From the NCBI GenBank assembly GCA_023458995.1, contig JAEWVV010000161.1:1-5449 (forward strand): a stretch of 5,449 nt of DNA, read 5' to 3'. The position numbers and the translations under genes were made by a program. Source of the DNA: Bacillota bacterium. GTDB taxonomy: Bacteria; Bacillota_I; Bacilli_A; Acholeplasmatales; Acholeplasmataceae. Shown one piece after another: positions 1 through 5,315 of the stretch; within the stretch, counting starts at the first letter, position 1, and every line of letters begins with the position of its first letter. The notes under the pieces were generated by a model, which saw only the letters and a list, made by a program, of their open reading frames with translations, had not been told where the DNA came from and ran no database searches.

Positions 1-278
1 CTGTTGATATCGACCGTGTAGCAAATCACTTCGGTTACCAAAATACAGAAGAAGTTTTAATGCTTAAGCATATGATTATCTCACATCATGGTCAGTTAAA
101 CTTTGGGTCACCCAAGAAGCCACAAACAGGAGAGGCACTTCTCTTATGGTTTATCGATACGATTGATTCGAAGTTTACTGTTTTAGGTGAATCACTGAAT
201 GATACAGCTGATGGTATGTTTACTCAGATGATTTCAGTGATGGATAAAATGAAGTTTTATAAACATAAGATCAAATAA
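1..278 (+). CDS. yhaM: 3'-5' exoribonuclease YhaM, C-terminal part (5' end outside window)
   Basis: The reading frame is open from base 3, so the gene starts upstream of the window; 91 residues are visible before the TAA at 276-278. The segment HMIISHHGQLNFGSPKKP followed by EALLLWFIDTIDSK is typical of the HD domain of the YhaM/Cbf family. The His-His pair (84-89) and the Asp of the FIDTIDSK helix correspond to metal-binding positions of HD phosphohydrolases. Family members are about 310 residues, with an N-terminal OB-fold nucleic-acid-binding domain and this HD domain; they degrade RNA (and in some reports DNA) from the 3' end in the cytoplasm. An ATG at 60 is in frame but internal, because the residues before it (VANHFGYQNTEEVL) also fit the family. 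An intrinsic terminator follows directly. The identification rests on the C-terminal third only. Confidence 0.85.
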   Translation, partial: VDIDRVANHFGYQNTEEVLMLKHMIISHHGQLNFGSPKKPQTGEALLLWFIDTIDSKFTVLGESLNDTADGMFTQMISVMDKMKFYKHKIK

Positions 279-283
279 ATGAT

Positions 284-316
284 AAAAGTACACACCAACT
301 CATGTGTACTTTTTTT
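284..316 (+). terminator. Intrinsic terminator of yhaM
   Basis: A perfect 11-bp stem pairs 284-294 (AAAAGTACACA) with 303-313 (TGTGTACTTTT) around an 8-base loop, and a T-run covers 310-316. It begins 6 bases after the yhaM stop codon. The left arm starts with only four A residues, so it would be a weak terminator in the opposite direction. Confidence 0.9.
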
Positions 317-332
317 ATGTTTTATGGAAAAT

Positions 333-363
333 AAAAGAAAAGCGGCTAATGAGATAGCCGCTT
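333..363 (-). terminator. Intrinsic terminator of the leftward PrsA-like lipoprotein gene
   Basis: A perfect 9-bp stem pairs 340-348 (AAGCGGCTA) with 355-363 (TAGCCGCTT) around a 6-base loop. Read on the minus strand, the stem is followed by TTTCTTTTAT, a U-rich tail. It lies 13 bases after the lipoprotein stop codon. With the yhaM terminator it separates the two convergent genes within under 100 bases. Confidence 0.87.
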
Positions 364-376
364 ACTCATCATTTAA

Positions 377-3316
377 TTAACCTTTTAATACTGTGAACCA
401 TGAACCATAAAGGTCATCATAGTTTTGATCAAATACGCCTTCAGTGGATAACATGTATTCATTGAGTTGACGAATATTGATTGCACGGATGTTAGCAAAA
501 CGAGCTGCTCCATCTGCACTTGCAAAAGATGCATTCGATACAAATTGGAAAATTAATTCTCTTTGCATGTATGTATTCTTATAACGATTGAGTACAGGTG
601 TTAAGTAGTTTGTTACTGCTGTTTGAACTGCTGATGGAAGAACGACGCCTTCTTCAGATTGTTGTTCAATGAGGTAGAACTTAATTTGTGATGCAGTGAG
701 TGTTTCTGAATCTTCATTGTATACGTTTAATGTATCATCTTCAGAAGAAACATACTTACCATCTTCATCGTCTGCTGCGCTAAATACTGCAGATGACTTC
801 TTGCCAGTGCTTGTCGCAAGAATTAAGTGCCAACCGAAGTCGCTCATAACTTCATCAAGTGCTTCTTCAGTAATGACTGTTCCATATAAGTCTAAGAGTG
901 GGAACTTCGCTGTATCATCTTCAATTGCTTCAAGTTGAGTGTGAAGTGCCATTGCTCTATTGTAGAAGACAGGGTCTAATACGGAAGAACCAGTAATAAA
1001 GTTAGAAGTGTTTGTGATTTGTGAAGAAATGTTTTCAAACTTCAAGTAGAAACCGAGTTGACGGTATTCTGCCCATAGTTGTTCAATTTGATAGTCATAA
1101 GGAGGTGTAACACTACCGCGTAAGATACGACCTGAATTGTTGAATTCAGTAGCAATTGCTGTTAAGCCTGCTGCATTACCGGTGTAATCACCCATACGAT
1201 TATAAACAAGTTCAACAAGTTCAACTAAACCAGCTTTGATTTGAGCAACTGCTGCTGCATCTAATCCGTCTAAGTATTCTTGAGGATTATCAGGTGAACC
1301 ATCACCGTCTTGATCGAAGTATACAAGTAAGTGGCTTACAGAAATTGATTTATAGTTGTTATATTGAAGTTCTGCTAAATCAGCAAGTCTATCATAGATT
1401 GTATAAGTTTCATTACCATAATGACTTTCCATGTCAGTCATGTACTGATCTCTTAGTTCTGGATAGACATAGAGTTGGTTGATTGCTTCTGCGTTAGTCT
1501 TTGAACCGAATGCAAGAAGTAAGAACTTTTCACGACCCATTGAAGCTGGGAAACCAGCTGATGCGAAGTTATCAGCAGAGAATTGGCTGATGATATCTTC
1601 AAATTGGGTTTGATATGAATCCATATCTTTCTTTTCAACTTTATAGTCATCAGATGCAAGAAGTAATTTATTTGATGCAACGTCTAATGCTAAGTTAATA
1701 CCATAAGATTTTTCAAGTCTAGCAAAGAATTCATCAACTGAGATGTCTTTTCCATCGATTGTTGCAACAACATCGCCAGATTTATCTTTTGTTGAACCTT
1801 CATAACCATAGGATTGTTCATAGAATGCGCGAACAACCTTATCGAAAATGTTTAATTCTTTATCTTCATAGAGCTTAGATACTTTATCAGAGATATAAGT
1901 TGATGTTAATTTGCCTTCGACAAGCTTTTCAAATGCTTTATCTTTTTGAGCTTTTGCAGCTTCTGTATCAGCAAACACTTTAACATCTGCGTCATCTGCA
2001 GAATCAACTAAGATACCTTCTTCAGCATCAGAGGTATCTGATGTCTTGTAAACAAGGTAACGGAAGTTTCCGAATGTTTGAACGCGTGATGAGAATGGTT
2101 TTTGAACTGAAAGTTCATTAATATCATCTAATTGTGATTCAGCAGTAAGTGTTGTGTATACATGGCTTCTTAAACTTGCGTTAAGCTTGTTTAAGTCATC
2201 ATATGTATAAGTAGAAGAATAAGCTGAACCCGCTTGTGCAACGATAGAACCATCAACTGCAATTTCAACCTTATTAGCTGGGTTTAAAATGTTATAGATG
2301 TTAACGAATTCTTCTTTAACCTGTGCTGCGGTTAATGCTTCGTCTGGTTTACCTGTTTCACGAGTTGTACTAATCACATAACGTTTGTAGTAGTTTTCAT
2401 AATCAGCAACTGAGATTTGTGAACGATCTTTACGATCAACACCTAATTTAGAGAGTAAACCTAAATCAGTAAGGATGGTAACGATATGACCATTACCTGT
2501 AGGTGTTTCATTGTTTAGATCAACATAACCTGGATTGCCTTCAGCAATTCTAATGTCAGGAATCTTGTACCATAGACCTTTAGAATCTGATTTGATGCTA
2601 GCTTGGTAAAGAGCTGCGTTAGCTTCATTTAAGTTAATGAAACGAATAACGAGCGCTTCAACATCATAACGACCTTGTAGATTGGTTGTATAATAGTTAA
2701 CTAAATTAGCTTCAGTGATATAGTTTGTATTGTCTTTATCAAGAACTTCAACTTCAAGTAAGTCTTTTGCATATTTTCTTTGAGTTGCTTTTAAAACATA
2801 ACGGTCTAAAAGATGAGTAATATTTGCATAGCCTTCATATTTAGCTGTTAAGCCTAAAATGTCTGCTTTGATTGCTGCGATATCTATGCTGTTATCCAAG
2901 AGGTATAATGAGTCAACAAATTGTTCAACGTTACGAACAAAACGGTCTTGATTATCAGTATATAAATCTTCTAGATCTTCTAGATCGGTGATTTGATGAA
3001 TAGCACTGTTAATAGTTTCATCTAAATAAGTGTTTAAATCTTCATCACCAGCGAGGATTGATGCCTTAACTGTTGCGATTTGGTCTGCAAAAATCTTTTC
3101 GTCGACCATGGATGCTAAAACTGAAGCACCTTGCATACGCAATTGATCATATAATTCCTTTTCCGTTACGGTGATGTCACCAATCGTCAGATATGCGTCA
3201 TCAGAGATGCTACCGTAAGGAGTTTTTTCACCACTTTTACATGCGGCTAACGTAAGTAAACCTGCAAAAATTAGCACAAACATTGCAAGCTTTCTTAGTG
3301 TTTTTGTTTGATTCAT
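377..3316 (-). CDS. Giant PrsA/SurA-like foldase lipoprotein with two tandem modules
   Basis: This 979-residue protein is predicted to be exported and lipid-anchored outside the membrane. Residues 1-25 form a signal peptide (basic MNQTKTLRK, hydrophobic core) ending in the lipobox LAAC with Cys26. Residues 39-76 (YLTIGDITVTEKELYDQL, then ASMVDEKIF) look like the N-terminal chaperone helix of PrsA/SurA. Residues 217-427 resemble a parvulin domain in outline (DVEALVIRF at the start, FGNFRYLVYK at the end) but lack its histidines. Residues 514-555 (VATIDGKDISVDEFFARLEKS) repeat the chaperone N-motif. Residues 655-837 resemble a second parvulin domain with SVSHLLV (His662) and FGWHLIL (His830), plus a DxDxDGxxD loop at 668-676. 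An acidic stretch follows at about 846-876. PrsA is usually near 290 residues, so this is over three times longer. The likely role is folding of secreted proteins, possibly with peptidyl-prolyl isomerase activity. An in-frame ATG nine codons upstream (3341-3343) is rejected because the AGGAG site serves the ATG at 3314-3316. The gene has its own promoter and terminator. The family call is from motifs only; the domain limits are approximate. Confidence 0.75.
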   Translation of the reverse strand: MNQTKTLRKLAMFVLIFAGLLTLAACKSGEKTPYGSISDDAYLTIGDITVTEKELYDQLRMQGASVLASMVDEKIFADQIATVKASILAGDEDLNTYLDETINSAIHQITDLEDLEDLYTDNQDRFVRNVEQFVDSLYLLDNSIDIAAIKADILGLTAKYEGYANITHLLDRYVLKATQRKYAKDLLEVEVLDKDNTNYITEANLVNYYTTNLQGRYDVEALVIRFINLNEANAALYQASIKSDSKGLWYKIPDIRIAEGNPGYVDLNNETPTGNGHIVTILTDLGLLSKLGVDRKDRSQISVADYENYYKRYVISTTRETGKPDEALTAAQVKEEFVNIYNILNPANKVEIAVDGSIVAQAGSAYSSTYTYDDLNKLNASLRSHVYTTLTAESQLDDINELSVQKPFSSRVQTFGNFRYLVYKTSDTSDAEEGILVDSADDADVKVFADTEAAKAQKDKAFEKLVEGKLTSTYISDKVSKLYEDKELNIFDKVVRAFYEQSYGYEGSTKDKSGDVVATIDGKDISVDEFFARLEKSYGINLALDVASNKLLLASDDYKVEKKDMDSYQTQFEDIISQFSADNFASAGFPASMGREKFLLLAFGSKTNAEAINQLYVYPELRDQYMTDMESHYGNETYTIYDRLADLAELQYNNYKSISVSHLLVYFDQDGDGSPDNPQEYLDGLDAAAVAQIKAGLVELVELVYNRMGDYTGNAAGLTAIATEFNNSGRILRGSVTPPYDYQIEQLWAEYRQLGFYLKFENISSQITNTSNFITGSSVLDPVFYNRAMALHTQLEAIEDDTAKFPLLDLYGTVITEEALDEVMSDFGWHLILATSTGKKSSAVFSAADDEDGKYVSSEDDTLNVYNEDSETLTASQIKFYLIEQQSEEGVVLPSAVQTAVTNYLTPVLNRYKNTYMQRELIFQFVSNASFASADGAARFANIRAINIRQLNEYMLSTEGVFDQNYDDLYGSWFTVLKG
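1205..1222. repeat. 9-base tandem duplication in the lipoprotein gene
   Basis: AACAAGTTC occurs twice in a row (1205-1213, 1214-1222), followed by a further AAC. On the coding strand it encodes the repeated tripeptide in LVELVELV, inside the second parvulin-like domain. Confidence 0.7.
1289..1315 (-). other. DxDxDGxxD calcium-loop-like motif inside the second parvulin-like domain
   Basis: These codons read DQDGDGSPD (lipoprotein residues 668-676). The pattern matches the DxDxDGxxD calcium loop seen in EF-hand-like, dockerin and thrombospondin type-3 sequences. It sits directly after the first strand of the parvulin-like domain (SVSHLLVYF). Metal binding is inferred from the pattern alone. 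Confidence 0.55.
2967..2984. repeat. 9-base tandem duplication in the lipoprotein gene
   Basis: TCTTCTAGA occurs twice in a row (2967-2975, 2976-2984). On the coding strand it encodes DLEDLEDL, in the helical region after the first chaperone motif. It is in frame and lengthens an acidic helix. Confidence 0.7.
3242..3316 (-). other. Lipoprotein signal peptide
   Basis: Residues 1-25 have a basic N-region with two Lys and one Arg, a hydrophobic core (AMFVLIFAGLLTL) and end at the lipobox LAA|C. The Cys codon is at 3239-3241. This fits export followed by diacylglyceryl attachment (Lgt) and cleavage by signal peptidase II. Confidence 0.92.
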
Positions 3317-3324
3317 TGTGTTCA

Positions 3325-3330
3325 CTCCTT
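3325..3330 (-). promoter_or_regulatory. Ribosome binding site that fixes the lipoprotein start
   Basis: On the minus strand AAGGAG lies 8 bases before the ATG at 3314-3316. The alternative in-frame ATG at 3341-3343 has no Shine-Dalgarno sequence and lies only about 6 bases from the predicted transcription start. This supports the shorter protein, which begins directly with its signal peptide. Confidence 0.88.
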
Positions 3331-3358
3331 CAATGTATTTCATACAAGCATTTATAAT
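3329..3358 (+). promoter_or_regulatory. Possible rightward promoter for the walJ cluster
   Basis: A perfect TATAAT at 3353-3358 has a weak -35 candidate TTCAAT at 3329-3334 (18-base spacer). Transcription would start near 3365 and leave an 84-base leader before walJ. Its -10 overlaps the -10 of the leftward promoter. An alternative extended -10 (TGATATCAT, 3422-3430) would place the start inside the walJ ribosome binding site and is less convincing. Confidence 0.3.
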
Positions 3359-3384
3359 ATAGCATTTTTTAGTGTCTTATGCAA
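3356..3384 (-). promoter_or_regulatory. Sigma-A-type promoter for the lipoprotein gene
   Basis: Read on the minus strand, TTGCAT (3384-3379) and TATATT (3361-3356) are separated by 17 bases, a good fit to a -35/-10 pair. Transcription would start near 3349, giving a leader of about 33 bases that includes the AAGGAG site. The assignment is by consensus matching only. Confidence 0.55.
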
Positions 3385-3435
3385 CCACTTTCATTTTATT
3401 CGTAAATCTCACACATTTTTGTGATATCATAAAAG

Positions 3436-3441
3436 AAGGTG
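3436..3441 (+). promoter_or_regulatory. Ribosome binding site of walJ
   Basis: AAGGTG is 7 bases before the ATG at 3449 and matches the GGTGA-containing part of the anti-Shine-Dalgarno complement. It supports the chosen start, which also places the family N-terminus (MEIFVLASGSKGN) correctly. Confidence 0.75.
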
Positions 3442-3448
3442 AAGTTAA

Positions 3449-4216
3449 ATGGAAATATTTGTTCTTGCCAGCGGATCAAAAGGGAACATAACCTACTTAA
3501 AAGTAGGAAATGTCAGACTCTTCATCGACGCTGGCATTTCTTATCAAAAAATTAAACAAAAGATGACAGACTATCACGAGAACATTTTTGATGTTAAAGC
3601 ACTGCTTATCACACATGAGCATAGTGATCATATCGTGGGTTTGAAAATGCTTTTAAAATATGGGGCAATCGAAGATGTTTACTTGACAAAAGGGACCTTA
3701 AATAGTCTTCCATCGGATGTTGTGGGGATGTTTCATCAAACCCATATCATTGAGGCAGACCATCCTTTTAAAATAGATCACATCGATATTATGCCTTTTA
3801 TGTTATCGCATGATGCAGAAGAACCTGTTGGGTTTGTGATTCGTGATGAAGAACATAAGATGGTTGTTTTAACGGACACAGGTTATGTGGATGAAAGTTA
3901 TCATACACTTTTATCAGATGCAGATTTTTATTTACTTGAAGCGAATCATAACCCGTTTACATTATTTCAATCAGCCAGACCTTTTCTTCTTAAAAAACGA
4001 ATTGTTGGAGAAAAAGGGCATTTATCCAACGATGATGCAGCAAGACTGATGAACAAATTTGTAACGAAACATAGTATTTGGGCTGTCGCTCATATTTCTG
4101 AGGACTGTAATTCAATCGATGATATCGATGAAGCGATTGTTAAGGCATTTGATGATCCAACAAAAGTGGATGTTTATTATGCATCCCAGGAAAGTCTTCC
4201 GGTGATTAAGTTATGA
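3449..4216 (+). CDS. walJ: WalJ/YycJ-type metallo-beta-lactamase-fold hydrolase
   Basis: This 255-residue cytoplasmic protein is close to the usual length of the family (about 264 in Bacillus). The N-terminus VLASGSKGN is the family hallmark. Metal-binding residues of the fold are visible in order: THEHSDH (His56, His58, Asp60, His61), SHDAEEPVGF (His121), LTDTGYV (Asp143), and AHISEDCN (His215). LEANHN near 163-168 and GEKGHLSNDDAA near 187-198 are further WalJ signatures. WalJ homologues are thought to act as nucleases; a 5'-3' double-stranded DNA exonuclease activity has been proposed for a Bacillus homologue, and the gene often sits in the walRK operon. No walR or walK is visible here, but rlmH follows with a 4-base ATGA overlap, the usual Firmicutes neighbour. 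The gene ends in TGA, showing TGA is a stop in this genome. The family is secure; the exact substrate is not. Confidence 0.92.
   Translation: MEIFVLASGSKGNITYLKVGNVRLFIDAGISYQKIKQKMTDYHENIFDVKALLITHEHSDHIVGLKMLLKYGAIEDVYLTKGTLNSLPSDVVGMFHQTHIIEADHPFKIDHIDIMPFMLSHDAEEPVGFVIRDEEHKMVVLTDTGYVDESYHTLLSDADFYLLEANHNPFTLFQSARPFLLKKRIVGEKGHLSNDDAARLMNKFVTKHSIWAVAHISEDCNSIDDIDEAIVKAFDDPTKVDVYYASQESLPVIKL
4201..4205 (+). promoter_or_regulatory. Ribosome binding site of rlmH inside walJ
   Basis: GGTGA lies 7 bases before the rlmH ATG, within the last codons of walJ. Together with the ATGA stop-start overlap it suggests translational coupling of the two genes. Confidence 0.6.
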
Positions 4217-4656
4217 TTAAAATCATTACGGTTGGTAAAATCAATCAAAAAGGTATTGAAGAAAATATAAAGTATTATTTAAAACAATGTCCAGTAAAAA
4301 TTGAGATCATTGAAGTATTAGATGAACCATCCAAACAAGGTAAAATGGTTGAAGGTGAACGTATTTTATCTAAAATTAAAGATGGTGATGATGTTATATT
4401 ATTGGCTATATTAGGTAATACGTACACAAGCGAAGAGTTTGCGAAAATGCTTGATACAAAAATGACCTATAATACAAAAGATATCGTCTTTATTATTGGT
4501 GGTTCATATGGTGTATCCGATGATGTATATAAACGCGCAAACAGTCAGATCTCATTTTCAAAAATGACATTTCCTCATCAGTTAATGCGTCTTATTTTAG
4601 TCGAACAAATTTACCGTGGACTGATGATACTCCACAATCACCCCTATCACAAATAA
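4213..4656 (+). CDS. rlmH: 23S rRNA (pseudouridine1915-N3)-methyltransferase RlmH
   Basis: This 147-residue protein is a SPOUT-class methyltransferase that uses S-adenosylmethionine to methylate pseudouridine 1915 in helix 69 of 23S rRNA on assembled 70S ribosomes. Family marks are visible in order: N-terminal IKIITVGKI, the cofactor-knot motif FIIGGSYGVSDDV (residues 93-105), FSKMTFPHQLMRLILVEQIYR (115-135), and the C-terminal HPYHK that reaches the active site. The segment LLAILGNTYTSEEFA (63-76) replaces the more usual LDxxGKxxSSxxFA, so an Asp and a Lys of the consensus are absent. The protein is slightly shorter than the usual 155-159 residues. It overlaps walJ by 4 bases and is followed after 11 bases by the HAD gene, so it lies mid-operon. 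Assignment is very secure. Confidence 0.97.
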   Translation: MIKIITVGKINQKGIEENIKYYLKQCPVKIEIIEVLDEPSKQGKMVEGERILSKIKDGDDVILLAILGNTYTSEEFAKMLDTKMTYNTKDIVFIIGGSYGVSDDVYKRANSQISFSKMTFPHQLMRLILVEQIYRGLMILHNHPYHK

Positions 4657-4667
4657 GTGAGGACTTT

Positions 4668-5288
4668 ATGAAATATATATTTTGGGATTTCAATGGCACC
4701 ATTTTAGATGATGCAAGACTATGTTATGACATCTTGATTGAGATGTTAAAAGAAGAAGAAAGACCACTTGTCACATTTGATGAATATTTAATGATTTTTA
4801 CGTTTCCAGTTGAAACGTATTACGATAAGGTCTATGACCTTAAAAAAACACCGTTTAAAGTATTAGCACATCGCTTTATTGATAAATACCAACCAAAAAG
4901 TCTATCTTTAGGTTTACATGATGGTGTTATTGAAACGATTAAGGCGTGTGAAGAAAAAGGTTATAAAAATGTTCTTTTATCAGCATCTGAAATTAAGAAT
5001 TTACATGAACAACTCAAGCATTACAAAATCGATCATCTCTTTGATGAAGTGCTTGGAACATCCGATGTTTACGCAAATTCGAAAGTCAAAGTTGCTGAAC
5101 GTTTTATAGAAGAGAAAAAGATTAATCCAAAAGATATTTTAATGATTGGAGATACACTTCATGATGCTGAAGTGGCTCATTCACTTGGATGCCGTATTTT
5201 ACTCTATACAAAGGGTCATCAACACCCTTCTCGTTTTGATAATTACGAGAAAATCGACCAAATCCAAGCATTACTTGGTAAAATATAG
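4668..5288 (+). CDS. HAD-superfamily hydrolase (phosphoglycolate phosphatase-like, DxNGT motif)
   Basis: This 206-residue soluble protein has the haloacid dehalogenase core with a helical C1-type cap at about residues 15-85. Motif I is WDFNGTILDD, with nucleophile Asp7 and Asn9 at the position of the usual second Asp. Motif II is VLLSAS (Ser105), motif III is a Lys in SKVKVAE (Lys139 or Lys141), and motif IV is MIGDTLHDAEVA (Asp162, Asp166). The layout is that of the phosphoglycolate phosphatase/Gph-like branch, and enzymes of this kind usually remove phosphate from small metabolites. The substrate cannot be read from the sequence. A GAGGA site (4659-4663) lies only 4 bases before the ATG, a little close but usable. 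The gene is 11 bases after rlmH and 27 before the DegV-type gene, with no terminator on either side. Confidence 0.88.
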   Translation: MKYIFWDFNGTILDDARLCYDILIEMLKEEERPLVTFDEYLMIFTFPVETYYDKVYDLKKTPFKVLAHRFIDKYQPKSLSLGLHDGVIETIKACEEKGYKNVLLSASEIKNLHEQLKHYKIDHLFDEVLGTSDVYANSKVKVAERFIEEKKINPKDILMIGDTLHDAEVAHSLGCRILLYTKGHQHPSRFDNYEKIDQIQALLGKI

Positions 5289-5302
5289 ATAGTAAACATA
5301 TT

Positions 5303-5310
5303 AAAGGAGA
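5303..5310 (+). promoter_or_regulatory. Ribosome binding site of the DegV-family gene
   Basis: AAAGGAGA ends 5 bases before the ATG at 5316 and is one of the strongest ribosome binding sites in the window. It fixes the start of the gene that runs off the right edge. Confidence 0.88.
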
Positions 5311-5315
5311 TATTT

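Noticed and set aside
696..938. Open frame antisense to the lipoprotein gene, Ser-rich product
   Set aside because: It is the complement of Asp/Glu/Ser-rich codons of the lipoprotein, has no ribosome binding site and encodes no recognisable motif.
1294..1680. Short open frames (1294-1482 plus, 1453-1680 minus) within the lipoprotein gene
   Set aside because: Both lie wholly inside the well-supported lipoprotein frame and their products have no domain-like composition.
3317..3343. In-frame upstream ATG giving a 988-residue lipoprotein
   Set aside because: It has no ribosome binding site, lies about 6 bases from the predicted transcription start, and would put nine extra residues before a normal signal peptide. 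The ATG at 3314-3316 has AAGGAG at 8 bases.
3409..3424. TCACA-N6-TGTGA inverted repeat upstream of walJ as a regulator site
   Set aside because: The arms are only 5 bases, the order is the reverse of the CRP-type TGTGA-N6-TCACA, and no regulator is known here; likely chance in AT-rich DNA.
3422..3430. Extended -10 TGATATCAT as the walJ promoter
   Set aside because: No -35 is seen and transcription would start within the ribosome binding site at 3436-3441, leaving almost no leader.
4213..4216. TGA possibly read as tryptophan (mollicute code)
   Set aside because: The walJ frame ends at this TGA right at the family's expected length, rlmH starts on the same bases, and Trp residues in the window are encoded by TGG.
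4918..5109. 63-codon open frame inside the HAD gene in another frame
   Set aside because: It is embedded in a gene with all HAD motifs; the product is Lys-rich without any motif.
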